Counted from the first letter of the stretch, positions 9,572 through 19,585 are shown. The stretch: DNA of 42,451 nucleotides from Synergistaceae bacterium (GCA_031257775.1 JAIROA010000109.1:1-42451), one strand, 5' to 3'. Numbers and translations: made by a program. Notes: generated by a model not told the origin, from the letters alone.

Positions 9572-10487
9572 AGATTTTTTTCACCACGAATCTGGGCCTC
9601 CTGCTCACTTCCCTGTAGATTCTCCCGACATATTCACCCGTTATGCCGAGGCTCATCAGCGTTATTCCCGTCATCAGGAACTGTATCCCCATCAGCGTAA
9701 AGACGCCTTCCACCTCAGGGCCCAGAACGACCCGCCTGACCATTATGAAACACACGAGCAGCAGCGACAGGATGGAGAGCGCCATGCCGGACATGGTGAC
9801 CATCTGGAGCGGTACCAGAGTGAAGCTCGTCATCAGATCGAAATTAAGCCGCACAAGCTGCGCAATCCCGTACTTGGATGTGCCTCTTTCCCTCTCCCTG
9901 TGCGGGACGGGAATCTCAATTGGATTAGCCGAGAACTTCCGCCCTAAAGCCGGGATAAATGTCGTGGTCTCGCAGCTCGCGTTTATTATATCGATTATGC
10001 GCTTATCGTAACCGCGCAGCATGCAGCCGTAGTCACGGATATCGAGACGCGCCATGCGGTTCGTCAGCCGATTTACCGCCCTGGAAGCGATTTTCCTGAA
10101 TATGGGATCCTGCCTGTCAATGCGGTACGTCCCGACCGTATCGTATCCCTCGTCCATCTTAGCCAAAATATCGGGTATGGCCTCCGGCGGGTTTTGCAGA
10201 TCGGCGTCGAGCGTTATTATCTTTTCGCCCCTGGCCTGCTCGAAACCTGCCATAATTGCCATGTGCTGGCCGAAATTGCCGTTTAAGTCAACAACACGGA
10301 CTTCGGGGCGCGCTTTGTGAAGATCGTAAAGCATCGCAAACGACCTGTCGCGGCTTCCGTCATTGACAAAGATTATCTCGTACGCGCGGCCCAGTGATTT
10401 CAGGACGGGTTCAAGCTCCGCGAAGAGGGGGCCTATCGACTCTTCCTCGTTATAGACAGGTATGATCACGGAAATTTCTGGTTTCAT
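9552..10487 (-). CDS. arnC: Undecaprenyl-phosphate 4-deoxy-4-formamido-L-arabinose transferase (ArnC-like GT2)
   Basis: EISVIIPVYNEEESIGPLFAELEPVL; TLDADLQNPPEAIPDIL; two C-terminal TM helices; TGATG overlap with arnT stop. Confidence 0.88.
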   Translation of the reverse strand: MKPEISVIIPVYNEEESIGPLFAELEPVLKSLGRAYEIIFVNDGSRDRSFAMLYDLHKARPEVRVVDLNGNFGQHMAIMAGFEQARGEKIITLDADLQNPPEAIPDILAKMDEGYDTVGTYRIDRQDPIFRKIASRAVNRLTNRMARLDIRDYGCMLRGYDKRIIDIINASCETTTFIPALGRKFSANPIEIPVPHRERERGTSKYGIAQLVRLNFDLMTSFTLVPLQMVTMSGMALSILSLLLVCFIMVRRVVLGPEVEGVFTLMGIQFLMTGITLMSLGITGEYVGRIYREVSRRPRFVVKKIYERGSE

Positions 10488-12136
10488 CAGCGCCTCCTGT
10501 TGAAGATTATCACGCAATCCTCCGCCTCTATGGTTTTTTTGCCGGCGCCGGGGCCATCCGGGAATAGATCGCCGCTGCGCTCTTTATCTATTATAAGGGC
10601 TAACGGCTCGCCGGCGCCCCATCGCTCCAAAAACTCGCGCCCATTCATGAACCACTCGGCCCTTTCGCCCTCCCCGGCCTCACGCGCCCCGTATTCAAGC
10701 TCGCCAAGAGCATCGACTAAGATCACGCGCTCTTTCGCGTAAAACGGCACCCCGTGGAGCATCTCGCCGTAAATGGCAATCCTCTCATCCGGCATTTTAT
10801 CCGATATCGCGGCCTGGGCTGCCGAGTACGCCGAGCGCGTCCTAGCCAAAGGAATATAAACGGACTGAAGGCTGAGGGAGAAAATCAAGGCCCCGGCACA
10901 GAACGCCACGACGGCGCCATTCAAGTCGCCCCTTACCCGCCAGCGGATAAGAGCGCCCAAAGACCCTGACAATAGACCGAATGACAAAGTCCCCGCCAAC
11001 GCAGCCTGCACCGGCTTGCTCAGATAATTTCCGGTCAGGGCGAATATGAATAACGATGAGACAAACAGCCCGCAAACGGCAAAGCTACAGGCCATAGCGC
11101 CGCCGATCCATCGCCCGCCGCGCATCATCCTGTCGATGTTCCGCGCTATTAGAATGGCAACGGGAGGCAGGCATGGAACGATGTACGGGATGAGCTTCGA
11201 GCTGGATATCGAGAAAAAAATCAGGATCACGGCAAACCAAACGATAAGGAACATATTGGCTTCCTTCTCGTCCCGGGAAGACGGAGACCTGATTATGCCG
11301 CCTTTAGCGAAAAGGGACGGGAGAAAACCAGTCCACGGCATCACGCCGGCGGGGACAAGCGGGAGGAAAAACCAAAATGGCTCGTAGCGGCTATGCATCC
11401 TCGTGGCGTAGCGCAGAAAATGCTCCTGTATGAAAAAAAACCTGAAAAAATCCGGATTTTCCCTGCAAACCAGATAAAACCACGGAACGGATGTCACGAA
11501 AAAAAGCAATATTCCTGGAGCGTATAGGGCATGCGGAAGCAATCGCCATTTCTTCGTAAAGACGGCGTACCAGAATATTATGCCGACAGGAAGCACGATG
11601 CCTATCAGGCCCTTTGTCAGAACGGCAAGGGCCATCGCGGAGTAAAAAATCAGATACCATCGCTTATCCGATGAGGACGCGCCTAAGTAAAAGGCTGCCA
11701 TCGCCACGGTAATGAACGCGGAAACCAGCATGTCGGTAAGAGCGAGCGTCCCGATCGCGAAATAAAGGAACGACGTGCCCAGAACGGTCGCTGCCAGGAT
11801 CCCCGTTCTTTTCCCAAAAACGCGGGTTCCGAAACCCCATGCCGCGCCTATCCCCAACAGGGCTGCCAATGCGGAGGGAAGCCTCGCCGGAAACTCGCCC
11901 TCGCCAAAAATTTTATAGCCCGCCGCGATCATCCAGTACGTCAGCGCAGGCTTTTCAAAATATTTTACGTAGTTCAGCTTAGGCGTGATATAGTCGCCGC
12001 TTTCCGCCATCTCGCGCGGTATCTCCGCGTACCGCCCCTCGTCAGGCTCAAAAAGCGGATGAGTCCCAAGCGGCGTAAGATAAATCGCCAAAAAGAACGC
12101 GCACAAAAGCAAGGGGAGATATTTTATGTTTTTCAT
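10487..12136 (-). CDS. arnT: ArnT-like lipid A aminoarabinose transferase (PMT/GT83 family)
   Basis: Many TM helices; GTHPLFEPDEGRYAEIPREMAESGDYITPKLNYVKYFEKPALTYWM is the ArnT/PMT N-terminal motif. Confidence 0.88.
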   Translation of the reverse strand: MKNIKYLPLLLCAFFLAIYLTPLGTHPLFEPDEGRYAEIPREMAESGDYITPKLNYVKYFEKPALTYWMIAAGYKIFGEGEFPARLPSALAALLGIGAAWGFGTRVFGKRTGILAATVLGTSFLYFAIGTLALTDMLVSAFITVAMAAFYLGASSSDKRWYLIFYSAMALAVLTKGLIGIVLPVGIIFWYAVFTKKWRLLPHALYAPGILLFFVTSVPWFYLVCRENPDFFRFFFIQEHFLRYATRMHSRYEPFWFFLPLVPAGVMPWTGFLPSLFAKGGIIRSPSSRDEKEANMFLIVWFAVILIFFSISSSKLIPYIVPCLPPVAILIARNIDRMMRGGRWIGGAMACSFAVCGLFVSSLFIFALTGNYLSKPVQAALAGTLSFGLLSGSLGALIRWRVRGDLNGAVVAFCAGALIFSLSLQSVYIPLARTRSAYSAAQAAISDKMPDERIAIYGEMLHGVPFYAKERVILVDALGELEYGAREAGEGERAEWFMNGREFLERWGAGEPLALIIDKERSGDLFPDGPGAGKKTIEAEDCVIIFNRRR

Positions 12137-12379
12137 GCCGCAGCCTCATTTTTTTTATATTTTTTATAAGCTTTGCATGATATTTTTTTAATTTTAGATA
12201 TGTTATGTGCGCCTCCCGTTTTCATTGAAGGCATCATCAGGCGCGATGATTCCATTGCGCTATATATCTCATTATTTTCCGCTTGCGTCAATACTGAAAA
12301 ATGACTATAGGCACAATTTATTGTATTATGTGTGTTATGTAATGCATGGAGTCTGATTTTGCCAAGGAGAGACCAGGCT

Positions 12380-13888
12380 ATGGAAGAAAGTCATGCCGTT
12401 TCCCAAAAAAAACCGCATCGGGCGCCTTTTTGGCTCTCTTTGCGCTTTGTCCGCCTCGCTCCGGCGCTTCTTATTCTTATATCGCGCGCCCTGTCGCCGG
12501 CAACGGCTTTAGCGGGCGAGCCCGCGTCCATTTACAGGATTACCGAGAGCTGGATAGGCTCGCATTTTTTAACGCTTTTTTCCATTTCTTCCTTTCTGAT
12601 AGTCGTCTGGTACAGCGGAAGCTGGCTGCTGTGCGCCAGCGACACGAAACTCAAAACGCCGTATCCTATATTTCATATTCCGTACGGGCTCGAGCCGGGC
12701 TATATCGGCTATATAAAAAAGCTCTGTTTCGAGCCTGAGCTGTTCCTGGCTGACTTGATAGATTTGGGCATCCGGGGATTCGTGGTCATCACGCCGCTCG
12801 AAAACGCGCTCTCCGTCTCGAGGACGCAAAAGCGCTGGAACGAGCTTTCCCAGGCGCACAGGGCCATTATGGAGAGTCTGTTTGAAGGCGGGAAACCGAG
12901 CGCCCTTTTAAGCGGGATCGACGGCGCCGGAAGCGATGCCGACATTGCCTTCACTAAAAAAAAGATATCGCTCATGCCGTCCTTTTACGGCGTAAACAGG
13001 AGGGCAAAGGCGCAAAGAGCGGATGCCGGCAGAAAGTTCCCGGCTCTCGTGAAATGGAACTGGAAGCCCGTCCTTTTCGGGCTGCCGCTTTTTATCCCGT
13101 TCTTGCTGCTCATGAGGGCTTTGCCTGGCGGCTTATCGCAATACGCTTTGCCGTCCGGGCTGGCGGTTCTTTTCTTTATGCCGTTTTTCACCGCCGCGGT
13201 CAAGACTGTGACAAAACTAAGAAAATACCGGGCTTCCAGAGAGAACGCCGAAGGCGCCGCCGAAAACGGTCATCTCAGGCGCGCAAAGGGGACAAGGCAC
13301 ATGAAGAGAAAAAGCGACGCCTTCGCGATTATGGCTCATTCCTTAATGATCGTTGCGCTGCTTGCGGTATTTTCCATCGTCATTCCGTTTTTCATCATCA
13401 GCGGCCTGCTTTCGATACTGTTCGCTGGCACACTCGATCCTCGCGTACCCACCTGCACCGGGGCCGCAATCGCCTCCGCGCTCGTATTTTCGGCCATCAT
13501 GCCGGCGCGCACCCCGGAAGGCAGGAAACTTCTCCTCCGCGCTGAAGGCTTTGAGATGTTCCTTAAAACCGCCGAAAAAAAACGGCTGGAGACTCTCTAT
13601 CCATTCCGCGGCCAAAAAATCCCGGAGTTCACCTTGGATCTGTTCGAGCGCTTTCTGCCGTATGCCTTCGCGCTCGGCGTTGCCGAGACATGGGCTGAGT
13701 CGTTCGAGGCGATGCTTCTGGAATCCGTATACAGCCCAGTCTGGCACAACGGCACCTTTCACATCCGCTCATTTTGCGCGGGGATGCGGCACCTTAGCCT
13801 GGCAATAAGCGCCGCGCCGCGAAAAAACAGACGCGGCGCAAGAGGCGCGAAAACGCTTTCGCCCGCCGGGCGCAGAAGGGGCCGTTAG
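12380..13888 (+). CDS. DUF2207-like predicted membrane protein
   Basis: IPYGLEPGYIGYIKKLCFEPELFLADLIDLGIRGFVVITP resembles the cytoplasmic half of DUF2207 proteins; TM helices; SD AAGGAGA before ATG 12380. Confidence 0.6.
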   Translation: MEESHAVSQKKPHRAPFWLSLRFVRLAPALLILISRALSPATALAGEPASIYRITESWIGSHFLTLFSISSFLIVVWYSGSWLLCASDTKLKTPYPIFHIPYGLEPGYIGYIKKLCFEPELFLADLIDLGIRGFVVITPLENALSVSRTQKRWNELSQAHRAIMESLFEGGKPSALLSGIDGAGSDADIAFTKKKISLMPSFYGVNRRAKAQRADAGRKFPALVKWNWKPVLFGLPLFIPFLLLMRALPGGLSQYALPSGLAVLFFMPFFTAAVKTVTKLRKYRASRENAEGAAENGHLRRAKGTRHMKRKSDAFAIMAHSLMIVALLAVFSIVIPFFIISGLLSILFAGTLDPRVPTCTGAAIASALVFSAIMPARTPEGRKLLLRAEGFEMFLKTAEKKRLETLYPFRGQKIPEFTLDLFERFLPYAFALGVAETWAESFEAMLLESVYSPVWHNGTFHIRSFCAGMRHLSLAISAAPRKNRRGARGAKTLSPAGRRRGR

Positions 13889-14031
13889 ATCAGCGCGCCA
13901 GCTCTCGCGACGCAGACGCATTCCTCCGGGCAAACCCCGCTTAGGAAATCATAAGCATTAAGGGCGAATATAAAAGTCAGGTTGGCTTGTAATTAAAATT
14001 ACTGAGCCCAATACTCGTTTTTTATAGTAAC

Positions 14032-14048
14032 ATTTGATTTAGAATCGG
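14032..14048. repeat. Dispersed copy of the 17-nt arm atttgatttagaatcgg found in the hairpin at 42410-42451
   Basis: Exact 17-nt match to 42435-42451, in the intergenic region upstream of the FMN reductase gene. Confidence 0.8.
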
Positions 14049-14113
14049 AATTATCAGGCTTTTAACGATAAGTCGGCATGTTCTTAAAATTAGAGTTATC
14101 AGGAGGGGAACTT

Positions 14114-14659
14114 ATGTCACAGGAAAAACCGAGAATTTTGGTGCTAATAGGCGGAATCTCCAAGGACTCGATCAATAAGAAGCTGTTTGGCTTTTTCAGG
14201 GATGAGGCAAAAGACGCGTTTGAGTTCGATGAGTTTGACATAAAATCGCTTCCGTTTTTCTCTCAGGACATTGAAGCGGATCCGCCCGCCGTAGCCGCGG
14301 ACTTTAAGGAGCGCGTCAAGGCCTGCCGTGGCGTACTTTTAATCACTCCAGAGTACAACAGGTCTTTCCCCGGCGTCCTCAAGAACGCGCTCGACTGGGG
14401 GTCGCGCCCGTATGGGCAGAACCTTTGGAGCGGGAAGCGGGCCGGGATCATCGGAACAAGCCCAGGGGCAATCGGCACGTTCGGGGCGCAAAACCAGATG
14501 CGGCAGATAATGAACTTTCTCAACCTACAGACCATGAACCAGCCGGAGTTCTACTTTAAATTCCCGAGTGAGCTTGAAAACGGCAAGCTCCCCGGCTCGG
14601 CCAACGATTTTCTGAAAAGCTACATCGCGAAGTTCAAGGAGTGGATGGATAAAGCGTAA
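14114..14659 (+). CDS. NADPH-dependent FMN reductase family protein
   Basis: ILVLIGGISKDSINKKL; LLITPEYNRSFPGVLKNALDWGSRP; SD AGGAGGGG before ATG 14114. Confidence 0.88.
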   Translation: MSQEKPRILVLIGGISKDSINKKLFGFFRDEAKDAFEFDEFDIKSLPFFSQDIEADPPAVAADFKERVKACRGVLLITPEYNRSFPGVLKNALDWGSRPYGQNLWSGKRAGIIGTSPGAIGTFGAQNQMRQIMNFLNLQTMNQPEFYFKFPSELENGKLPGSANDFLKSYIAKFKEWMDKA

Positions 14660-14669
14660 AAATAAACTG

Positions 14670-15869
14670 TCACTCCAGTGTTTTGCTGCGCGGCATCGGC
14701 AGTTTATCCGGGGAAGACGCGTCCCATAGGACGTAAAATCCGTCGGCCTCAGGCGTTTTGGCAGCGCCAAGGTACTCCAGGACGCGCTCCCCGGCCAGGC
14801 GGGCTCTTCGCAGTTCGGCGGCGGCAAGGCCCGAGTGGTTGAATATCGGGCTCGTCCCTCCGTAGACGACCTCGACAAGCCGCCGGGATTTATGTTTTGT
14901 GGCGGAAACGGCGACAGGGGCAATCGACACGCGCGCGAGGCGGGCGGACTCATGCGGCATTTTTTCAACGTCTATGGCTAAGACGACGCTCCGCTCCCGC
15001 GGAAGCGTCCGCTGAAAAGAGACGAAGTTGCCAAGCGAATAAGCCACGAGCGCCGGGCCCCTGTCGGAACTCGCTATTTCGACCGTCTGGAGGACATGGG
15101 GGTGCGTGCCAATAACAAGGCTGGCGCCGTTCTCGATGCTAAAAGCTGCCATGCGGCGCTGTTCTTCGGACGGGACAAGGCTATACTCGCTGCCCCAGTG
15201 AAAACAGGCGACGATCACATCGGGGCTTGTGTTCTGTGCCTTCCTGAGCCCTTCGGCAACCGCGTTTTGCGAGATGACGTTGAGATGAACGTCATCGGAG
15301 GAATTATATTCCGGCAGGGGCGCGTTGCTTCCGTAACAATAATTAACGAAAGCCCACTTCAAGCCACCGTAATCAATCAGCAACGCGTCGTTCGGAGCTA
15401 CATCCCCGTGCCCAAGCCCTGTCCACGATATTCCGGCATTGTCCAGGACGGAGATAGTCCGCGCCGCCCCGGAAACCCCTCTATCCAGTATGTGGTTCGT
15501 CGACAGCGTAAGCACCCTGATTCCAAGATCGGCCAGCGATCCGGCAAGCTCGTCCGGCGTGTTGAAGCTGGGATATCCAGCGTAGCCCCTTTTTTCGCCC
15601 GCGAATACCGTCTCAAGATTTCCCACCGCCAGCGAGTCGTAGAAAAGCGGCCTCACGCGGCGAAACTGCGGGCTGAAATCCCAGGACGCGCCTCTTTTCG
15701 CGCTTTCCAGCTGCTGGTCATGCGCCATTATGTCGCCAATAAACACCGCCCTCGCGCGGACAGGCGCATCAGCGAACGCGGCGCGGCAAGGCGCAATAAT
15801 AAAGGCTAGCGCGGAAATGAGAATGGCTAAACGAAACGGGTTTTCACGCCGATCTGATATGAAAAACAA
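14670..15869 (-). CDS. CapA/PgsA-like metallophosphatase (poly-gamma-glutamate biosynthesis family)
   Basis: Signal peptide, then AVFIGDIMAHDQQL, NLETVFAG, TLSTNHILDRG, ACFHWGSEYSLVPSEEQR, GTHPHVLQTVEI: the PGA_cap motif set. Confidence 0.85.
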   Translation of the reverse strand: MFFISDRRENPFRLAILISALAFIIAPCRAAFADAPVRARAVFIGDIMAHDQQLESAKRGASWDFSPQFRRVRPLFYDSLAVGNLETVFAGEKRGYAGYPSFNTPDELAGSLADLGIRVLTLSTNHILDRGVSGAARTISVLDNAGISWTGLGHGDVAPNDALLIDYGGLKWAFVNYCYGSNAPLPEYNSSDDVHLNVISQNAVAEGLRKAQNTSPDVIVACFHWGSEYSLVPSEEQRRMAAFSIENGASLVIGTHPHVLQTVEIASSDRGPALVAYSLGNFVSFQRTLPRERSVVLAIDVEKMPHESARLARVSIAPVAVSATKHKSRRLVEVVYGGTSPIFNHSGLAAAELRRARLAGERVLEYLGAAKTPEADGFYVLWDASSPDKLPMPRSKTLE

Positions 15870-15875
15870 ACCGCA

Positions 15876-17138
15876 TCACACGTCCCCGATTTTTTCCCGG
15901 AAGGACTCAGCGGCGCCGCGGATGATGTCCGTTATGTCGTCCGGCCTGGAGACTTCGTTGCGCCTCATTATCAGGCTGTAGCCCGTGGCCATCGCGAGAG
16001 CCCGTGCCCTGTTACGGAGCGCCGCGTCAGGGAGGACGTCGAAGTCGAACGTCTCCGCGTACCCTCCGACCCTGGAGCATATCTGCGAGCCCATGAAGCC
16101 GCAAACCTCCCGCACGTAATCCAGCAAAAGGCCGTCAAGGCATTCCGGATAGGGGCGGAAGATATCCTTCACGTCGCGCTCCCAGCACTCCGCGAAGACG
16201 CGGCAGTATTCTTTCATCGTCCCGCTGATGTATCCCAGGATCTCGTCACGGTAGCCAGACCGTTCCTCCTCCGTCCACTCCTTGTGATAAAACCACGTGT
16301 CGTAGGTGTACACAAGGTTGCCGAGAAGATACCCTGAATCCGACGAGAATGGCCCCATGTGCGTGTATTCCATGTCGATGATCTTCATCTGGCCGCCGTC
16401 TATCATGGTGTTCGACGTGTGCAGGTCGCCATGGACGAGGCACTCCAGCTTCTTCATATAAATATCGCGCAATTTCAGAAGCTCTATATTGACGTCGCGC
16501 TTGTCCCAGAAAATATCAGAGATCTCTCTGTGCAGCGGGTCTGGCGGTTCGGTTTCAAAGTCTATGGCTTCAGTCAGCGACTTCCTCAGAAAAAGAATCG
16601 TCTCCATGATGAGGCTCATTTCAGGGCTCGTGAACTTGCACGCCAGCTCCTTGTGGATTCCCTGGTCAAGGCACAGCTCAGACGTGTAAAAGTTGATCTT
16701 CGCGATAAATTCACCCATCATCTTCGGAAAATGCGGATACCTGCGCCCGCGTGAGAGCCCGAAGCGCATTATCCCAAGCTTTCCGCAGTCCTCTGAAATG
16801 AACAGGTTGTTCTCGCTGTCCACGTGGATAAGTTTCGGAACGTATTGCGGCACGATCGCCGAGCGGATCCGGACAATGTCCACCTCAGAGCCGCTCCGCC
16901 CGACCGGCATGGGATACACGCCCTCGCCTAAAAGCTTAAGATACGGCTTCGCCTGCTTCACTATGACGGAATTTCCGTCATCATCCCAGACGCGGTACAA
17001 ATGGTTCACGTAGCCGTCGCCGTCCGTCTCGTTGCGCCCTATCTCCCGAACGCCAAGCGCTGCCCCCCGGGCAAAAAAAATCCCCCGTTCCCGGACATAC
17101 TCAACCACCTTGCCAGCGTCAAGATCTCGATACAACAT
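15876..17138 (-). CDS. mtnK: S-methyl-5-thioribose kinase-like phosphotransferase (APH fold)
   Basis: CLVHGDLHTSNTMIDGGQMKIIDMEYTHMGP (APH Brenner motif in MtnK-like form); VWDDDGNSVIVKQAKPYLKLLGE. Confidence 0.62.
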   Translation of the reverse strand: MLYRDLDAGKVVEYVRERGIFFARGAALGVREIGRNETDGDGYVNHLYRVWDDDGNSVIVKQAKPYLKLLGEGVYPMPVGRSGSEVDIVRIRSAIVPQYVPKLIHVDSENNLFISEDCGKLGIMRFGLSRGRRYPHFPKMMGEFIAKINFYTSELCLDQGIHKELACKFTSPEMSLIMETILFLRKSLTEAIDFETEPPDPLHREISDIFWDKRDVNIELLKLRDIYMKKLECLVHGDLHTSNTMIDGGQMKIIDMEYTHMGPFSSDSGYLLGNLVYTYDTWFYHKEWTEEERSGYRDEILGYISGTMKEYCRVFAECWERDVKDIFRPYPECLDGLLLDYVREVCGFMGSQICSRVGGYAETFDFDVLPDAALRNRARALAMATGYSLIMRRNEVSRPDDITDIIRGAAESFREKIGDV

Positions 17139-17300
17139 CAGTATCCCCCAAGGGAAATTTTATTGAATGCTATTCTAATGTCTTAATAATACACGCATAG
17201 CCCGATTATGTAAATCGCCATATTTTTGCCTGCCCGAAATACGATCCGCGTGATATGATGCTTTCCATGAAATGTAAAAATTTTTATGGAGGTGACCGTG

Positions 17301-18098
17301 ATGTCCTGGAGCTGGGCTGCTCTGATGCCTCATCCGCCGATAATAATACCGGATGTCGGGCGCGGACGGGAAAACGAGGCCGCCATAACCATAATTGGGG
17401 TAAAAGGCCTTATTCATAAGCTTTCAGAGATTGAAACTCCCGACAGGATCCTTATAGTCTCTCCCCATCAGCCCTATTCCCTGGGGGCATTTTCCATCAA
17501 CAGGGCGGAAGCGCTTCACGGAAGCTTCGCTCCTTTCGGCGCCCCGTCTGTCGCGTTCAGACTGCGGACGCCTGTGGCTGAGGTCGGCTCTCTGGCCGCC
17601 TGCCTCTCGTCCGCCGATATTCCGGTATGCTTCCACGAGACTCTTGACATGACGCGCGATCAAGGCACGCTCGTCCCGCTCTACTTTCTCGAAAAAGCCT
17701 ACAAAGACCTTCCTCCGGCCGTGCTGTCAAGCCCTATAGGGCTCGACATCGAAATGGCCTTTGAGATGGGGCGCGCTCTGGCCTCGCTGGAAGACGGCAA
17801 CAAGTGGGGGCTTCTGGCAAGCGGCGACCTGTCGCACCGCCTCAAGCCAGGCGCTCCGGCAGGATTCAGCCCAGAGGGGCAAAAATTCGACGACGCTGTG
17901 GTGGAAGCCCTTAAAAAACGCGACGCTTCGATATTGCGCGGCCTTCCGCGAAAGACGATCGAGAGCGCCGGCGAGTGCGGATTGCGTTCGGTCCTTATCA
18001 TGCTCGGGCTATGCTCTGAACTGGGAGGCTCTATCGACGTGCTGTCCTACGAGGGCCCGTTTGGCGTCGGATACTGCAATGCGCTATTCTCTGGCTGA
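17301..18098 (+). CDS. AmmeMemoRadiSam system protein B (Memo-like / class III extradiol dioxygenase fold)
   Basis: LMPHPPIIIPDVG; SPHQPYS; LLASGDLSHRLKPGAP; SD GGAGGTGA upstream. Followed by AMMECR1 and radical SAM genes. Confidence 0.82.
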   Translation: MSWSWAALMPHPPIIIPDVGRGRENEAAITIIGVKGLIHKLSEIETPDRILIVSPHQPYSLGAFSINRAEALHGSFAPFGAPSVAFRLRTPVAEVGSLAACLSSADIPVCFHETLDMTRDQGTLVPLYFLEKAYKDLPPAVLSSPIGLDIEMAFEMGRALASLEDGNKWGLLASGDLSHRLKPGAPAGFSPEGQKFDDAVVEALKKRDASILRGLPRKTIESAGECGLRSVLIMLGLCSELGGSIDVLSYEGPFGVGYCNALFSG

Positions 18099-18121
18099 AA
18101 AACAGGAAGGGGGCATGACGA

Positions 18122-18667
18122 TTGTCCGCTAATGACAGGGCGCATCCATACGTTTCCCTGGCAAGGGAGACAGTCAGGCGGAATCTCGAAGGGGACGGGC
18201 CTCTGCTTTCCGGAAATGAGATCGACACTGACGAGAGCCTGTGGGCGCAAAAGAAAGCGTGTTTTGTCTCCATAAAGACGCTTAACGGCAACCTGCGCGG
18301 CTGCATAGGGACGATTGCCCCGATACAGCCCTCTTTAGACAGGGAGATCATGGCGAACGCTATTTCAGCTTCATCGAGGGATCCGCGTTTCGGCCCGCTC
18401 CGCCTGGAAGAGCTGGATGGCGTCACATTCTCCGTGGACGTCCTGAGCGCGCCGGAGGCAGTGTCAGATATCTCCAGTCAGCTCGATCCCAGGCAATGGG
18501 GCGTGATCGTCTCCAAGGGTTATCGGCGGGGAGTGCTGCTGCCAGATCTTGAAGGAGTCGACACCGTTCAGGAGCAGCTTGAGATAGCCGCCCAGAAAGC
18601 AGGGATATCAGACTTCCTCGACGCCTCGATAGAACGCTTCAGCGTCGACAGGTACAAGGAGGCTTAA
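18122..18667 (+). CDS. AMMECR1 domain protein (AmmeMemoRadiSam system protein A)
   Basis: CFVSIKTLNGNLRGCIGTIAPIQPSLDREIMANAISASSRDPRFGPL is the AMMECR1 signature (LRGCIG). TTG start. Confidence 0.92.
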   Translation: MSANDRAHPYVSLARETVRRNLEGDGPLLSGNEIDTDESLWAQKKACFVSIKTLNGNLRGCIGTIAPIQPSLDREIMANAISASSRDPRFGPLRLEELDGVTFSVDVLSAPEAVSDISSQLDPRQWGVIVSKGYRRGVLLPDLEGVDTVQEQLEIAAQKAGISDFLDASIERFSVDRYKEA

Positions 18668-18679
18668 GGGGGCGGCATT

Positions 18680-19585
18680 GTGGAGACGATCCGTCCGCGC
18701 TGGTGGAAACCCGCCCGCGACGAGTCCGGCAATCCCGCCGCCCTGTGCGGGCTTTGCTTTCATTGTTGCCTTATAAAGCAAGGCCTCTCCGGGCGATGCG
18801 GCGCGAGGCGTTTTGACGGCAGCGCTTTCGAGTCACCGTTTCTTGGGAAATTCGTCTCCGTAGCCATTGACCCGATAGAGAAAAAACCGCTCTATCACTG
18901 GCGCCCCGGGACAAAAATCCTCTCTTTAGGCAGCCTGCGGTGCAATTTATTCTGCCCGTTCTGCCAGAATCACGCTATCGCTCACCCGAAGGGCGAGACC
19001 GCGGCAAGGGAGATTTCCCCGCGCGATCTGGCCCTGACGGCTTCCAGGCACGGGCTAGCCGCCGTAGCCTACACGTACAATGAGCCGACGCTTCAAGCGG
19101 AATATATTATTTCGGCCGCCCCTCTCCTGCGCGAGGCGGGGATAGCCACCGTGATGGTCACGAACGGCCTTTTTTCCAGCGAGGCAAGGGATGAGCTGGC
19201 GACTCTCACAGAGGCGATGAACATCGACATCAAGGCGTTCGGGAAGAACTCTTACGCTCCCCTCGGTGCCGCCGAGAAATCAGCGCGAGGCGGCCGGGGC
19301 TCGGCAGAAGAAACGGTCATGGAAAACGTCGAGTCGCTCTTCCGCGCCGGAGTCCATATAGAGCTTACGAACCTGGCCGTGCCTGGAATAAGCGACTCCG
19401 AAGACAGGTTTGCCGAGATGGTGAATTGGATAGCGGGAATATCACGCGAGATGCCTCTTCATATATCCAGATATTTCCCGGCTTACAGATATGAAGCCCC
19501 GCCTACGGACATCCGGCTCATGAAAAAACTCGAGTCCATAGCCCGCGGGAAACTTAAATTCGTGCATCTCGGCAATGTGTGGTAA
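18680..19585 (+). CDS. AmmeMemoRadiSam system radical SAM enzyme
   Basis: CNLFCPFCQN CxxxCxxC motif; N-terminal CGLCFHCCLIKQGLSGRCGARR; YTYNEPTLQAEYI. GTG start. Confidence 0.92.
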   Translation: METIRPRWWKPARDESGNPAALCGLCFHCCLIKQGLSGRCGARRFDGSAFESPFLGKFVSVAIDPIEKKPLYHWRPGTKILSLGSLRCNLFCPFCQNHAIAHPKGETAAREISPRDLALTASRHGLAAVAYTYNEPTLQAEYIISAAPLLREAGIATVMVTNGLFSSEARDELATLTEAMNIDIKAFGKNSYAPLGAAEKSARGGRGSAEETVMENVESLFRAGVHIELTNLAVPGISDSEDRFAEMVNWIAGISREMPLHISRYFPAYRYEAPPTDIRLMKKLESIARGKLKFVHLGNVW

